The notes under the pieces: model-generated
What the model saw: the letters and a program-made list of their open reading frames with translations, nothing else
Databases searched by the model: none
What the model was told of the DNA's origin: nothing
Position numbers and translations under genes: made by a program
In this document: positions 16,672 through 25,856 of the stretch, piece by piece
Layout of the letters: each line of letters opens with the position of its first letter
How positions within the stretch are numbered: position 1 is the first letter of the stretch
Source: CAZPXH01 sp964591085
GTDB taxonomy: Bacteria; Spirochaetota; Spirochaetia; DSM-27196; CAZPXH01
Direction: 5' to 3'
Assembly (NCBI GenBank): GCA_964591085.1
Contig: CAZPXH010000005.1
Span: forward strand, 1 to 64,000
Length of the DNA: 64,000 bases

Positions 16672-16677
16672 CCGGGG

Positions 16678-16683
16678 ATCATA
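16678..16683 (-). promoter_or_regulatory. -10-like box, probable leaderless promoter for the K+ channel
   Basis: GC-TATGAT lies 6 bases before the GTG at 16671. There is no Shine-Dalgarno sequence. The same octamer with nearly the same spacing precedes the SH3-domain gene start at 6933. Confidence 0.4.
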
Positions 16684-16694
16684 GCACCGCCGGA

Positions 16695-16722
16695 CCGAAG
16701 GGCGCCTCAGGGCACCCTTCGG
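16695..16722 (-). terminator. Hairpin downstream of nifJ
   Basis: CCGAAGGG / CCCTTCGG with one mismatch, continued by GCC / GGC and a 4-base loop, forms a strong stem beginning 12 bases after the nifJ stop. No T-run follows, so termination may depend on Rho or on the stem alone. It separates nifJ from the K+ channel promoter. Confidence 0.55.
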
Positions 16723-16734
16723 CCGGGGATGCAA

Positions 16735-19700
16735 CTATTCTTCTGTTGCCTCACCAGCGGCAGGTCCATCCGCCGTGTCAGCGCTACCCGGCATGTCCGC
16801 GAGGTACTTGTAGTAGCGGTACTGCTCGCGCGCCTGCTTCTCTGCCTGCGCAAGGTAGTTCTGCGCGATTTCCGGCTTTGCCTGCTGCAGTGAGCGATAG
16901 CGGAGTTCATTGTAGACGTAGTCCGCTACCGGAGTCTTTGGCTCCCGGCTGTCCAGCTGCAGGGGATTCTTACCCTCGTCCGCAAGCCGGGGATCATAGC
17001 GATAGAGCGGCCACAGCCCGCTGGTCACCGCCGACTTCTGCTGGCTCATGCCCTTTGCCATGTCAATTCCATGCGCGATGCAGTGGCTGTACGCGATGAT
17101 GATGCTTGGTCCCGGATAGCTCTCCGCCTCCAGGAAGGCCTTCAGTGTCTGCGCCCGGTTGTATCCCATGGCGATGCGGGCCACGTACACGTAGCCGTAG
17201 GACATCGCCATCATTCCCAGATCCTTCTTGCGGATCGGCTTGCCGCCCGCGGCAAACTTGGCAATTGCCCCGATGGGCGTTGCCTTGCTCATCTGTCCGC
17301 CGGTGTTGGAGTACACCTCGGTGTCCATGACCAGCATGTTGATGTTGCGTCCGCTGGCAAGAACGTGGTCCACGCCTCCAAAGCCGATGTCATACGCCCA
17401 GCCGTCTCCACCGAGGACCCAAACGCTTTTGCGCACAAGCTGATCAGCCAGTGACAGCAGCTCAGCGGCGGGCGCTGCCTTGGCCTTGGGAAGCATCTCC
17501 TTCAGGGAGGCAACGAGGGCGCGCTGCTTCTCGATGTCTTCCTGCTCAAGCTGCTGGTTGTCCAGGATGTCCCGGAGCACGCCTGCGTCCACCGCCGGAT
17601 CCTGTGCCGTGATCATCGCCTGCACCAGTTCCCGCGCGTAGTCAGCCAGCTTGTCAGAGGTGAGCCGCATGCCAAAGCCAAACTCTGCTGCATCCTCAAA
17701 CAGGCTGTTGGACCATACCGGACCCCGCCCGTCTGCACGGGTGGTGTAGGGAGTGGTGGGCAGGTTTCCGCCGTAGATGCTGGAACAGCCGGTGGCGTTG
17801 GCAATGACCGCGCGATCTCCGTACAGCTGGGACAGCAGCTTCACGTACGGTGTTTCGCCGCAGCCCGCGCATGCGCCAGAGAACTCAAACAGGGGCTCCA
17901 GCATCTGGCTTCCGCGTGTGGTTGCGATGTTGAGCTTCTCCCGCGGAGTGTTGGGAATCTTGAGGAAGAAGTCCCAGTTCTCGGCTTCCTTCTCCCGCAG
18001 CGGAGCCTGTGGCTCCATGTTGATGGCCTTGAACTCGGTCTTGACTCCATCAACCTTGCGGTGTGCCGGGCAGATGTGGACACAGGCCCCGCAACCGGTG
18101 CAGTCCTCCGGAGCGACCTGGATGGTGAACTTCATGCCTTCCAGGCGTCGGTCGTTTGCCGCGGTTGTCTTGAAGGTATCCGGCGCACCGCTGAGTGCTG
18201 CGTCATCGTAAGCCTTCAGCCGGATGGTTCCGTGGGGGCACACGGCAGCACAGTCACCGCACTGGATGCAGACCTCCGGATCCCAGACGGGAATCTGCTC
18301 TGCAATGTTCCGCTTTTCGTACTTGGTGGTTCCCGTGGGGTAGGTGCCGTCATCTGGCAGCGCACTCACCGGCAGCAGGTGTCCCCGCCCGGCAATAATC
18401 TCACCAGTGACCTTGCGAACGAACTCGGGTGCATCGGCCGGCACCGGCGGGAGCATCTGGCGGTCACCGCTGGGGGCAGCTGGGACCTTCACCTCTGCAA
18501 TGGACTCAAGCGCCTTATCTATTGTTGCGATGTTGCGATTGACGATTTCCTCGCCCTTCTTGCCGTAGGTCTTGCGGATAGCGTTGCGGATGAGTTCCAC
18601 CGCCTGATCTTCCGGCAGAACCCCGGAAATCTTGAAGAACGCGGTCTGCATGATGACGTTGATGCGGCTTCCCATCCCCATCTCGTCCGCAATCCGGACG
18701 GCGTCAAGAACGAAGAACCGAATCTTGCGGTCAATGATCTGCTTCTGGACCTGCACCGGTAGCTGAGCCCAAACCGTGTCGGCCGGGTATGGGCTGGCAA
18801 GCAGGAAGGTTCCGCCCGCTTCCAGGTTGGAGAGCATGTCCAGCTTTTCCACAAAGGCAAACTTGTGGCAGGCGAGGAACCGCGCCTTGCTGATGAGGTA
18901 GGTGCTCCGGATCGGGCGGGTGCCAAAGCGGAGGTGGCTTACCGTAGTTGCGCCGGCCTTCTTGGAGTCGTAGACAAAGTAGCCCTGGGCAAAGTTGTCC
19001 GTGTTGTCGCCGATGATCTTGATGCTGTTCTTGTTTGCGCCGACGGTACCGTCACTTCCAAGCCCGTAGAAGAGTCCGCGGAAGACATCGTCTGCCTCCG
19101 TGGAGAAGTCCGGATCCCATTCCAGGCTTGTGTGTGTCACATCGTCCCGGATTCCCACCGTGAAGTGGTTGCGGGGACTCCTGGCGGCGAGGTTGTCAAA
19201 GACACTCTTGCACATTGCCGGGGTGAACTCATTGCTTCCCAGACCATAGCGTCCGCCAATCACTTCCAGTGACCGTCCGGACTCTCCGACCGCGGCCCGG
19301 ACATCCTGGTACATCGGCTCGCCGGATGCACCGGGTTCCTTGGTGCGGTCCAATACCGCAATTCCCCGAACGGAGTCCGGAAGTGCAGCGAGGAAGGCAG
19401 CGGTATCAAAGGGCCGGAAGAGGCGAACCTTGATCATGCCCACCTTCTCGCCCTTGCTGACCAGGTGCTCCACGGTCTCTTCCATGGTCTCCGCACCGGA
19501 GCCCATCAGCATAGTGACGTGCTCCGGATTCTCTGCACCGACGTAGTCAAAGAGGTGGTACTGGCGCCCGGTAGCAGCAGCAAAGGCGTTCATTGCTTCC
19601 TGCACAATTCCCGGGGTGGCGTTGTAGTAGCGGTTCACCGTCTCCCGCGCGGCAAAGAACACGTCCGGGTTCTGGCTGGTTCCGCGAATGGAGGGATGCT

Positions 19701-20334
19701 CGGGATTCAGACCCCGGAGGCGATGCGCCCTGACGAGGTCAGGATCGATGAGTTCCTTCATCACCTCGTAGGGGACCTCGGTGACTTTCTGGATCTCGTG
19801 GCTTGTGCGGAAGCCGTCAAAGAAATGCAGAAACGGAATCCGCGCCTTCAACGTTGCCATCTGTGCGATGAGGGCGTTGTCCATAACTTCCTGCACGCTG
19901 TTGCTTGCAAGCATCGCCCAGCCGGTGGAGCGAGTGGCCATCACGTCCGAGTGGTCGCCAAAGATGCTCAGAGCCTGGCCCGCCACTGCGCGCGCGGCGA
20001 TATGAAACACCGTGCTGGTCAGCTCGCCCGAGATCTTGAACATGTTCGGGATCATCAGAAGGAGTCCCTGGCTGGCCGTAAACGTTGTCGTGAGTGCACC
20101 GGTTGTCAGCGCGCCGTGGACTGCGCCGGAAGCGCCGGCCTCGCTCTGCAACTCCACTACTTCCGGAATTGTTCCCCACACGTTAGGACGCCCCTGAGAC
20201 GAGAACTGATCCGACAGCTCGCCCATGGGAGAGGAGGGGGTGATGGGGTAGATCGCAATGACCTCGTTTGTAGCGTGGGCGACGTGCGCGGCGGCAGCGT
20301 TCCCGTCAATCATTACCAGCTTGTGTTCAGCCAT
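16735..20334 (-). CDS. nifJ: Pyruvate:ferredoxin (flavodoxin) oxidoreductase
   Basis: A single-chain PFOR of 1199 residues, the usual length, that oxidises pyruvate to acetyl-CoA and reduces ferredoxin or flavodoxin. The fused domain order is visible: an N-terminal pyruvate-binding domain (IYPITPSSPM), the CoA and gamma domains, a two-cluster ferredoxin domain (CIQCGDCAAVCP and CTGCGACVHICP), a proximal-cluster region (CAGCGE), and the TPP/Mg domain (GDGWAYDIG and NTGGQ-S-K-A-T-P). All cluster cysteines are present. PFOR is oxygen-sensitive in most organisms, though the window also carries a complete 2-oxoglutarate dehydrogenase. It is monocistronic between two hairpins, with its own promoter. 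A flavodoxin gene lies at 34424-34900 and could be an electron partner. Confidence 0.97.
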   Translation of the reverse strand: MAEHKLVMIDGNAAAAHVAHATNEVIAIYPITPSSPMGELSDQFSSQGRPNVWGTIPEVVELQSEAGASGAVHGALTTGALTTTFTASQGLLLMIPNMFKISGELTSTVFHIAARAVAGQALSIFGDHSDVMATRSTGWAMLASNSVQEVMDNALIAQMATLKARIPFLHFFDGFRTSHEIQKVTEVPYEVMKELIDPDLVRAHRLRGLNPEHPSIRGTSQNPDVFFAARETVNRYYNATPGIVQEAMNAFAAATGRQYHLFDYVGAENPEHVTMLMGSGAETMEETVEHLVSKGEKVGMIKVRLFRPFDTAAFLAALPDSVRGIAVLDRTKEPGASGEPMYQDVRAAVGESGRSLEVIGGRYGLGSNEFTPAMCKSVFDNLAARSPRNHFTVGIRDDVTHTSLEWDPDFSTEADDVFRGLFYGLGSDGTVGANKNSIKIIGDNTDNFAQGYFVYDSKKAGATTVSHLRFGTRPIRSTYLISKARFLACHKFAFVEKLDMLSNLEAGGTFLLASPYPADTVWAQLPVQVQKQIIDRKIRFFVLDAVRIADEMGMGSRINVIMQTAFFKISGVLPEDQAVELIRNAIRKTYGKKGEEIVNRNIATIDKALESIAEVKVPAAPSGDRQMLPPVPADAPEFVRKVTGEIIAGRGHLLPVSALPDDGTYPTGTTKYEKRNIAEQIPVWDPEVCIQCGDCAAVCPHGTIRLKAYDDAALSGAPDTFKTTAANDRRLEGMKFTIQVAPEDCTGCGACVHICPAHRKVDGVKTEFKAINMEPQAPLREKEAENWDFFLKIPNTPREKLNIATTRGSQMLEPLFEFSGACAGCGETPYVKLLSQLYGDRAVIANATGCSSIYGGNLPTTPYTTRADGRGPVWSNSLFEDAAEFGFGMRLTSDKLADYARELVQAMITAQDPAVDAGVLRDILDNQQLEQEDIEKQRALVASLKEMLPKAKAAPAAELLSLADQLVRKSVWVLGGDGWAYDIGFGGVDHVLASGRNINMLVMDTEVYSNTGGQMSKATPIGAIAKFAAGGKPIRKKDLGMMAMSYGYVYVARIAMGYNRAQTLKAFLEAESYPGPSIIIAYSHCIAHGIDMAKGMSQQKSAVTSGLWPLYRYDPRLADEGKNPLQLDSREPKTPVADYVYNELRYRSLQQAKPEIAQNYLAQAEKQAREQYRYYKYLADMPGSADTADGPAAGEATEE

Positions 20335-20396
20335 GCCTGTGCCTTCCTGTATTGCTCGGCGGACGCGTCGTCCGCAACGGTTGACTATCTGATGTC

Positions 20397-20426
20397 ACTA
20401 TAGTGCGTGAAAGGAGCACCGCTCAA
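20397..20426 (-). promoter_or_regulatory. Predicted nifJ promoter
   Basis: On the minus strand TTGAGC (plus 20421-20426) and TATAGT (plus 20397-20402) are 18 bases apart, giving a leader of about 55 bases before the nifJ ATG. The -35 overlaps one of two direct repeats that could be an operator. Confidence 0.5.
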
Positions 20427-20445
20427 GCAAAAGGCCCGCTCAAGC
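20419..20445. repeat. Direct repeat CCGCTCAAGC x2 upstream of nifJ
   Basis: The 10-mer CCGCTCAAGC occurs at 20419-20428 and 20436-20445, 17 bases apart. One copy covers the nifJ -35 box and the other lies upstream of it. A short palindrome (GAGAA/TTCTC, 20446-20459) follows. Arrangement suggests a regulator binding site; no family is identifiable. Confidence 0.45.
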
Positions 20446-20476
20446 GAGAAAAAGTTCTCGGTTTCACAAGAATCCA

Positions 20477-20500
20477 GCCGCGGCGGGGGCGAGCCGCGGC
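20477..20500 (-). terminator. Hairpin downstream of glycosyltransferase gene
   Basis: Two copies of the self-complementary octamer GCCGCGGC flank an 8-base loop 12 bases after the stop of the glycosyltransferase gene. On the minus strand it is followed by a moderately T-rich TTCTTGTG. Likely terminator. Confidence 0.5.
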
Positions 20501-20512
20501 GTCTTGCGGGTT

Positions 20513-22093
20513 TCAGAACTGGAAGAGCAGGCGATAGTACCCCAGGTCAGTGAATTGATCTGCGATGAAATCTCCGTCCGCGTTTCCGGATGCCGGATCG
20601 CCGGATAGACCGTCAACGAGGCGCAGAAAGTCCTCCGCGTACCGGGAGAGACCAAAACGGGCCGCAAGCGCTTGTTGCCGCGCCTGGGGCTCCGGCACTG
20701 GCAACTCCTGAACTTGCTGTATTGCGGCGAGTGTCTGGGCGTTAGGGGCGCCCAGTTCCATCACCCATTCCCCGCCGCCGGTCCTCCGGGCTCTGCCCAG
20801 ATCACGGAGATAGACCTGCTGCATGTCCGGCGGCAGGAATGAGAAGTCGATCGCATCACCGTCAAGCAGTTTCTCAACCTCGGAGCGCAGACGGTCGTAG
20901 CCGGGGTGTCCGGGACCCAGTTGCTCCTTCAGGAGCTGGAGGTAGCGCATCCGCAGGTATGGCCTGGGATCCGACAGCGACGGCGTGCTCAGCGGCACCA
21001 TCACGCTGTTCCAGAAGTGAACCGGGTGATCCGCAAAGACCCGAGCCGGATCACCAATCACGTCCAGGTAGCGCGCTGCCAGCGGCCTTCCTGCTCTCAT
21101 CGCCTCTACAAAGGTGAGCCCGAATCCTTCCTGGACGCTGCTGGATATCACGAGATCGGCCGTTTCCAGCAATTGCGGAAACGACAGGGTGGCTTCCTCC
21201 GAAATTGCGGCCGTGGGGAAGGCTCCGTGGATCACTCCGTCCCGGTACAGCTCCAGGAGCATGTCCGAGTAGCGTTGTTCCGTTGGAGAAGAGCCGGGGA
21301 GAGTGAGCCAGAGTTCCGTGCCGTCCAGCATTCCGCAAAGCAGCGCTGACTCCAGCACGTTCTTTCTCCGGATGGCCCGAACAGGGTAGAGCCAAATGCT
21401 GTCAGAGCCAGTCCTGAATCCGAGCGCGCGTGCGGCCCGGGTGAGAAGCGTCCGTCTGTGCTCCCGTTCGCTTGGATCAGTTGGATCCGCGACTTCTGTG
21501 TTCATTGGGTTGAACAGAACCGCGCTGTGGTCCGTCGGTACGCCCGCAGCCCGTAGCAGGCCCAAGTCCCGCTCGTTGATTACCACCCACCGGATTCCCG
21601 GCCCGATCGGGTACCAGGATCCCGAGATGTGGCGCCTCAGGTATGCGAGGTTTACCGGACGCCCCGCTTCCGGAAAGTCGTGAATGTAGAACACCAGGCC
21701 CCGATGCCCGCCATTGGCTGCAAGTCTCAGCACCGCGTCCGTAAATTCGGCATTCTTTCCAAGGTGGAAGTTGTGAATCACCAGCACGTGGTCCGCGCTT
21801 ATTTCCTGCAGGTCCTTCCGGATCTGAGCGGAGCGCGCCGCGTCAAACTCCCGGGTGTGCGCGCGGTAATCTATCTCCGGCATGACGCGGACACTGCAGG
21901 CGGTGCTGGAAGATGGCAGGCCGAGCCCCTCCAGAATCCGCAGGCGCGCATCCATAACCCCTCCGTCCCGTCCGCTTACCAGAAGCAGCTCGGACGGGCC
22001 GCCTTGTGCCGCAAGCAGGGCAATGGCGGACTGAATCAGAACGGTGGTCACACCCCCGGGTTCTGCGTGGTAGTGGATCAACGCGAGTTTCAT
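20513..22093 (-). CDS. GT4 family glycosyltransferase
   Basis: A 526-residue retaining GT-B glycosyltransferase. The N terminus (LIHYHAEPGGVTTV) is a typical acceptor-domain Gly-rich start. The C-terminal domain carries the nucleotide-sugar signature around E-G-F-G-L-T-F-V-E-A-M, with the E-x7-E arrangement of GT4 enzymes. The last 100 residues form a helical extension. A GGAGGAA ribosome site precedes the ATG. It is divergent (66 bases) from a GH13_18 phosphorylase, and a second GT4 gene lies beyond that, so I infer a shared glucoside or osmolyte pathway. Sugar donor and acceptor cannot be read from the sequence. Confidence 0.85.
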   Translation of the reverse strand: MKLALIHYHAEPGGVTTVLIQSAIALLAAQGGPSELLLVSGRDGGVMDARLRILEGLGLPSSSTACSVRVMPEIDYRAHTREFDAARSAQIRKDLQEISADHVLVIHNFHLGKNAEFTDAVLRLAANGGHRGLVFYIHDFPEAGRPVNLAYLRRHISGSWYPIGPGIRWVVINERDLGLLRAAGVPTDHSAVLFNPMNTEVADPTDPSEREHRRTLLTRAARALGFRTGSDSIWLYPVRAIRRKNVLESALLCGMLDGTELWLTLPGSSPTEQRYSDMLLELYRDGVIHGAFPTAAISEEATLSFPQLLETADLVISSSVQEGFGLTFVEAMRAGRPLAARYLDVIGDPARVFADHPVHFWNSVMVPLSTPSLSDPRPYLRMRYLQLLKEQLGPGHPGYDRLRSEVEKLLDGDAIDFSFLPPDMQQVYLRDLGRARRTGGGEWVMELGAPNAQTLAAIQQVQELPVPEPQARQQALAARFGLSRYAEDFLRLVDGLSGDPASGNADGDFIADQFTDLGYYRLLFQF

Positions 22094-22159
22094 GCTGTTC
22101 CTCCGAGCATAGGCCCATTCGCCCTACCCGTGCAGCGGCTTTGGGCGGATACTCAAGCC

Positions 22160-23950
22160 ATGTCAGACATCACGGGATTATGCAGGACCATCTATGAGGA
22201 GCGAGGACGCCAGGTAGCCGAGCGGATATCGGAGCTGGTGGAGGCGTATCGCGGTCGGATGGCCAGGCCGGAGGGCTACCGTGATGGAGAGTTCCCACTC
22301 GGCTCCGACGACGCCATTCTCATCGCCTACGGTGACTCGTTCCGTGGAGACGAGGGGCCACCGCTGTCGTACCTCCACCGCTTCCTCAGCGAAGAAATGG
22401 ATGGCCTTCTGAGTGGGGTGCACATTCTGCCGTTCTCACCCTGGTCCAGCGATGACGGATTCTCCGTGATTGACTACCGGAAGGTGGCAGAGGACCTGGG
22501 AACCTGGGACGACGTGGAACGCATCGCCGCCGAGTTCCACCTGATGGCTGATCTGGTGCTCAATCACTGCTCGCAGGAGAGCCCCTGGTTCCAGGCCTTT
22601 CTCCGTGGGGAGGAGCCCTACTCCCGATACTTCATCACCGTGGCTCCGGGGACCGACACCAGCATGGTGTTCCGGCCCCGCGCCCTTCCCCTGCTCCACG
22701 AGTTTCCCACCAGCAACGGCACGGCCCTGGTATGGACAACCTTCAGCCGGGACCAGGTGGACCTCAATTTCGCCGAGCCCGATGTCATGCTGGAAATGCT
22801 GGACGTGCTCCTTGGCTATGTCTCCCGTGGCGCCGGGCTGGTTCGCCTGGATGCCATCGCCTATCTCTGGAAGGAGTTGGGAACTCCGTGCATTCACCAT
22901 CCTCGGACCCACGCTGCCGTTCAGCTTATGCGCGCAGTCCTTGACGCGGTTGCGCCCTGGGTCATCATCATCACGGAGACCAACGTTCCCCACCGGGAGA
23001 ACGTCAGCTACTTCGGTGACGGCAGGAACGAGGCGCACATGGTCTACAATTTCTCGCTGCCGCCTCTTCTCATGGATGCTTTCCTCCGGGAAGACGCCTC
23101 AACGCTTGCATCCTGGGCGGACAGCCTGGAGGACCCGGGGCCACTGGCCAGCTTCTTCAACTTCTGCGCGAGTCATGATGGCATCGGCGTGCTCCCGGCG
23201 CGGGGCATCCTCGCCGACGAGCACATTGATTCGATGATTCAGACCGTCCTGGATCGGGGTGGGAGAGTCAGCTACAAGGCCACCGCCGATGGCGAGGTTC
23301 CCTACGAGATGAACGTGAGCTACCTCAGCGCCATCGCCAACCCCGCACTTCCGGATGGGCAGCGCGCCCGCATCTTTCTAGCAAGCCAGAGCATCCTGCT
23401 CGCGTTCCGCGGCATTCCGGCGCTGTACTACCACTCCGTTGTCGGCTCACAGAACTGGACCGAGGGTGTGGAGCAGACCGGCCGCAACCGGACCATCAAC
23501 CGAGAAAAGCTCGACTACGAAGACCTCATCACCGAGCTGCATTCAAGCGACAGTATTCGCGGAACCGTGTCCCACGGCATCCGGCGCATGCTGGCTGCCA
23601 GGCAGGGGCACAATGCCTTCCACCCAACGGCGCCACAGGATGTGGTGGAGGGAAACCCGTCCGTCCTTGCGGTGTTGCGGCGGCCACACCCGGACACTGC
23701 AGGATCCCCGGTGCTCTGCATTGCCAGCGTCAGCCGGGAGGAAACCGAGTTTCACTTCTCCGGAAAACACCTCGGCGGGGGCCCAGCGTTCCGTGATCTC
23801 ATCTCCGGCGACCGGGTGCTTCCCGCGGCCGAGGGGGGGCAAGGATTCAGCCTTCAGCTGGCCCCGTGGGAGGTGTTGTGGCTCAGCGCACTGGAGGATG
23901 AGGCGAGCGATGAAGACGTGTTCGGCGATTCTTCAGGTGAAGAAGAATGA
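22160..23950 (+). CDS. GH13_18 phosphorylase, glucosylglycerate phosphorylase (YcjM)-like
   Basis: A 596-residue alpha-amylase-family phosphorylase that would split an alpha-glucoside with phosphate to give glucose-1-phosphate. The catalytic set is present: nucleophile Asp in VRLDAIAYLWKE, acid/base Glu in IITETNVPH, and the third Asp in ASHDGIG. Long stretches (LPF-PWSSDDGFSVIDY and the region from ITETNVPH to EAHMVY) match what I recall of E. coli YcjM, a glucosylglycerate phosphorylase, more closely than sucrose phosphorylase. The ATG at 22160 is chosen because the homology begins there; a long open frame upstream is not coding. A -10-like GATACT sits 6 bases upstream. The acidic C-terminal tail is unusual. 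Exact substrate (glucosylglycerate, glucosylglycerol or sucrose) is inferred. Confidence 0.88.
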   Translation: MSDITGLCRTIYEERGRQVAERISELVEAYRGRMARPEGYRDGEFPLGSDDAILIAYGDSFRGDEGPPLSYLHRFLSEEMDGLLSGVHILPFSPWSSDDGFSVIDYRKVAEDLGTWDDVERIAAEFHLMADLVLNHCSQESPWFQAFLRGEEPYSRYFITVAPGTDTSMVFRPRALPLLHEFPTSNGTALVWTTFSRDQVDLNFAEPDVMLEMLDVLLGYVSRGAGLVRLDAIAYLWKELGTPCIHHPRTHAAVQLMRAVLDAVAPWVIIITETNVPHRENVSYFGDGRNEAHMVYNFSLPPLLMDAFLREDASTLASWADSLEDPGPLASFFNFCASHDGIGVLPARGILADEHIDSMIQTVLDRGGRVSYKATADGEVPYEMNVSYLSAIANPALPDGQRARIFLASQSILLAFRGIPALYYHSVVGSQNWTEGVEQTGRNRTINREKLDYEDLITELHSSDSIRGTVSHGIRRMLAARQGHNAFHPTAPQDVVEGNPSVLAVLRRPHPDTAGSPVLCIASVSREETEFHFSGKHLGGGPAFRDLISGDRVLPAAEGGQGFSLQLAPWEVLWLSALEDEASDEDVFGDSSGEEE

Positions 23951-23962
23951 CCACGTCCTGAA

Positions 23963-24505
23963 CTAGCGACGATCCAGAAAGAGGCCGAGCTCGCTGACAG
24001 AGAGCCGCGCCTCGGCGGGCGCCTCTTCCACGGTTCCCACCCAGATGGCGTACGCGCCGCTCTGAGCCCGGGGGATGGAAACTCCGGGGTTGAGGTTGGC
24101 GGTGGTGTTGCGCAAGGGGTAGTTGTTGCTGGCGTACCAGGTCCCGTCCGGCGCGTGAATCAGCAGAGACGTGTCTGCCTGGGACTCCACCCAGACGTAC
24201 AGCGAGAGCAGCCCCTCTCCCTGGTACTGAAGCACAATGTCCGGTCTGGCCTCATCTATCCGTCCACGGAACACACCCCCGTTTGTATCCGTGCGCTGCA
24301 GGCGGGTAGGCCCGCCGGCCAGCAGGATGATCTCCTGCGGGTCAGGGCTGAAGCCCAGGTTCAGCGTCAACCGGGCGTCCGCCGGCGGTGCCTCCGGATT
24401 CTGCGCGGTGGCGACTACGGCAGACGAAAGAAGCACGGCGATAACAGCAATGTGTCCGCTGAGCCGGTGCGCGCCCCGCCCAAGCGCTGCGCGGCTAGGT
24501 GCCAC
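23963..24505 (-). CDS. Small secreted beta-sandwich protein
   Basis: About 180 residues: a signal peptide (hydrophobic core around residues 18-32, ending near ATAQ) and one compact beta-rich domain. That domain has alternating strands, a D-T-S-L-L-I-H-A-P-D-G-T-W-Y segment and a late G-A-Y-A-I-W-V-G-T strand, a layout like bacterial pre-peptidase C-terminal (PPC) domains. No catalytic motif is seen. The GTG at 24505 overlaps the end of the upstream glycosyltransferase gene by 11 bases, implying coupling; the longer frame starting inside that gene is not needed. Function unknown; context suggests an envelope role linked to the glycosyltransferase. Confidence 0.65.
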   Translation of the reverse strand: MAPSRAALGRGAHRLSGHIAVIAVLLSSAVVATAQNPEAPPADARLTLNLGFSPDPQEIILLAGGPTRLQRTDTNGGVFRGRIDEARPDIVLQYQGEGLLSLYVWVESQADTSLLIHAPDGTWYASNNYPLRNTTANLNPGVSIPRAQSGAYAIWVGTVEEAPAEARLSVSELGLFLDRR

Positions 24506-25775
24506 TGCCCGACCGCCCACCTTCGCCGTAGAACATCCCCAGCAACGTGTTGAGCCGGGTTTCCAGCACTTCATAGCTGAAGAACCTGCGGGCAATGGCG
24601 TAGTTGTGGTCAACCCATGCCTGAATCTTCTTCGGGTCCTGCAGCAGGTCCTGGGTTTCCTTCACGGTCTTTGCCGAAATGAAGTTGTCAAACTCAATCA
24701 CACGGAATCCTTTGGGGCGAATATCGCTTGCGTAGATAGAGTAGTTGTTGACCACCAGGGGTTTGCGGAAATAGACGGCCTCCAGGAACGCATTGCCAAA
24801 GCCTTCATACAGGGACGGGTAGGTGACGAGATCCGCGTGCGGGTACAGGTCCTGGAGGCGGTACACCTTGCGTCCGTCTGCAGTTGTTCCGCGTTGCTCG
24901 TCAACCAGCTCGTCCACGAACAGCGCCTGCACCCCCAGCAGATCGGCAAACTCGCGGACCCGTTGTTCGTACTCGTATCCCTCGTCGCCGGAGGCGTGGG
25001 AGATCACAAGCCGAGCATTGCGCCCCAGCCTGGCCACCAGCTCAATTGCCTGCTCTATTCCCTTGCGCTGGACAACGCGGGTTGGTTGCAGGACCAGGAG
25101 GTCATCTTCGCCGATCCCCAGAGCCTGCCGGACATCGCGATTGTACTCGTCAATGCCCTGGGGCGGTCTCGCGAAATCCATCACGTTCGGGATCAATGTT
25201 GCGGCGATTCCGGTTCGCAGACCCACCTGGTCACGCGCCGCGCTGTTGATTACCACGTGCTCCACAGACGGCAGGCGGGGAGGATAGCAGTACTGCAGAA
25301 TGTCCGGAATATTGCTGTTGATGAACCGGGTTCGCTCCCAGAAGAAGTCATGGTGGTGGGCAATTGTTGCAATCCCGGTCTCCGCAATCACCTCCGTGAT
25401 TGCCATGGCAAGCGGGGGATTCAGCGGGATGGTAAGCGTGTTCTGTGGAACCAGCACATCCAGGGAGAACTCGGTGATGAAACGCCGAAGCTCCTGCTTC
25501 AATCGCTTCCGAGAGGAGTGGATATCCCGAGTCAGTGACTCCGGGCGCACGCCATCCTGGAAACTCCGTTGGTAGATGTCCCGGGGAGTATCCGTCTGGA
25601 AGTGCGCTTCCTCGGCAACCATGGAAACGTTGTCCGGAGTGTCCAGCTCACCGGCAAAGTAGAAGCAGCGGTGGCCATTGCGCTCCAGGACCTCCGCCCA
25701 CTTCTTGGTCTCCAGAGACACCCCGTCTGTGCCGGATATCCTGAACGAAAGAAACCCGATATTCCTGCGCTTCAT
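24495..25775 (-). CDS. GT4 family glycosyltransferase
   Basis: A 426-residue GT-B enzyme. An N-terminal IGFLSFRI-S-G-T-D-G-V-S-L-E motif starts the acceptor domain; an AHHHDFFWER segment is distinctive; QPTRVVQRKGIE and S-L-Y-E-G-F-G-N-A-F-L-E-A form the donor site with the E-x7-E pair. It resembles GT4 enzymes making mannosyl- or glucosyl-glycerate-type solutes, but that is only suggestive. I choose the ATG at 25775 (MKRRNIGF) over 25787 because a promoter -10 box covers 25783-25788. It is followed by the small secreted protein gene with overlap. With the phosphorylase gene nearby it may make the glycoside that the phosphorylase breaks down. Confidence 0.87.
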   Translation of the reverse strand: MKRRNIGFLSFRISGTDGVSLETKKWAEVLERNGHRCFYFAGELDTPDNVSMVAEEAHFQTDTPRDIYQRSFQDGVRPESLTRDIHSSRKRLKQELRRFITEFSLDVLVPQNTLTIPLNPPLAMAITEVIAETGIATIAHHHDFFWERTRFINSNIPDILQYCYPPRLPSVEHVVINSAARDQVGLRTGIAATLIPNVMDFARPPQGIDEYNRDVRQALGIGEDDLLVLQPTRVVQRKGIEQAIELVARLGRNARLVISHASGDEGYEYEQRVREFADLLGVQALFVDELVDEQRGTTADGRKVYRLQDLYPHADLVTYPSLYEGFGNAFLEAVYFRKPLVVNNYSIYASDIRPKGFRVIEFDNFISAKTVKETQDLLQDPKKIQAWVDHNYAIARRFFSYEVLETRLNTLLGMFYGEGGRSGSGT

Positions 25776-25782
25776 TCGAACC

Positions 25783-25811
25783 AGCATACCAGCAGCGAGA
25801 GCAGGTGTCGC
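25783..25811 (-). promoter_or_regulatory. Predicted promoter of the glycosyltransferase gene (leaderless)
   Basis: On the minus strand GCGACA (plus 25806-25811), 17 bases, then TATGCT (plus 25783-25788). The ATG at 25775 follows 7 bases after the -10, so the transcript would begin at or next to the start codon. It is back-to-back with the mscS promoter. Confidence 0.45.
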
Positions 25812-25816
25812 TTGCG

Positions 25817-25845
25817 TTGACCCCCCGATACCGCGGTGCTACGGT
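25817..25845 (+). promoter_or_regulatory. Predicted promoter of the MscS-type channel gene
   Basis: TTGACC (25817-25822), 17 bases, GC-TACGGT (25840-25845). Only 11 bases separate the -10 from the ATG at 25857, and no Shine-Dalgarno sequence is present. This excludes the ATG at 25836 as a usable start. Confidence 0.55.
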
Positions 25846-25856
25846 CCGCGCCACAG

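Noticed and set aside
16672..16734. K+ channel start at the upstream ATG
   Set aside because: It would place the nifJ hairpin and the -10-like box inside the gene and adds residues without homology.
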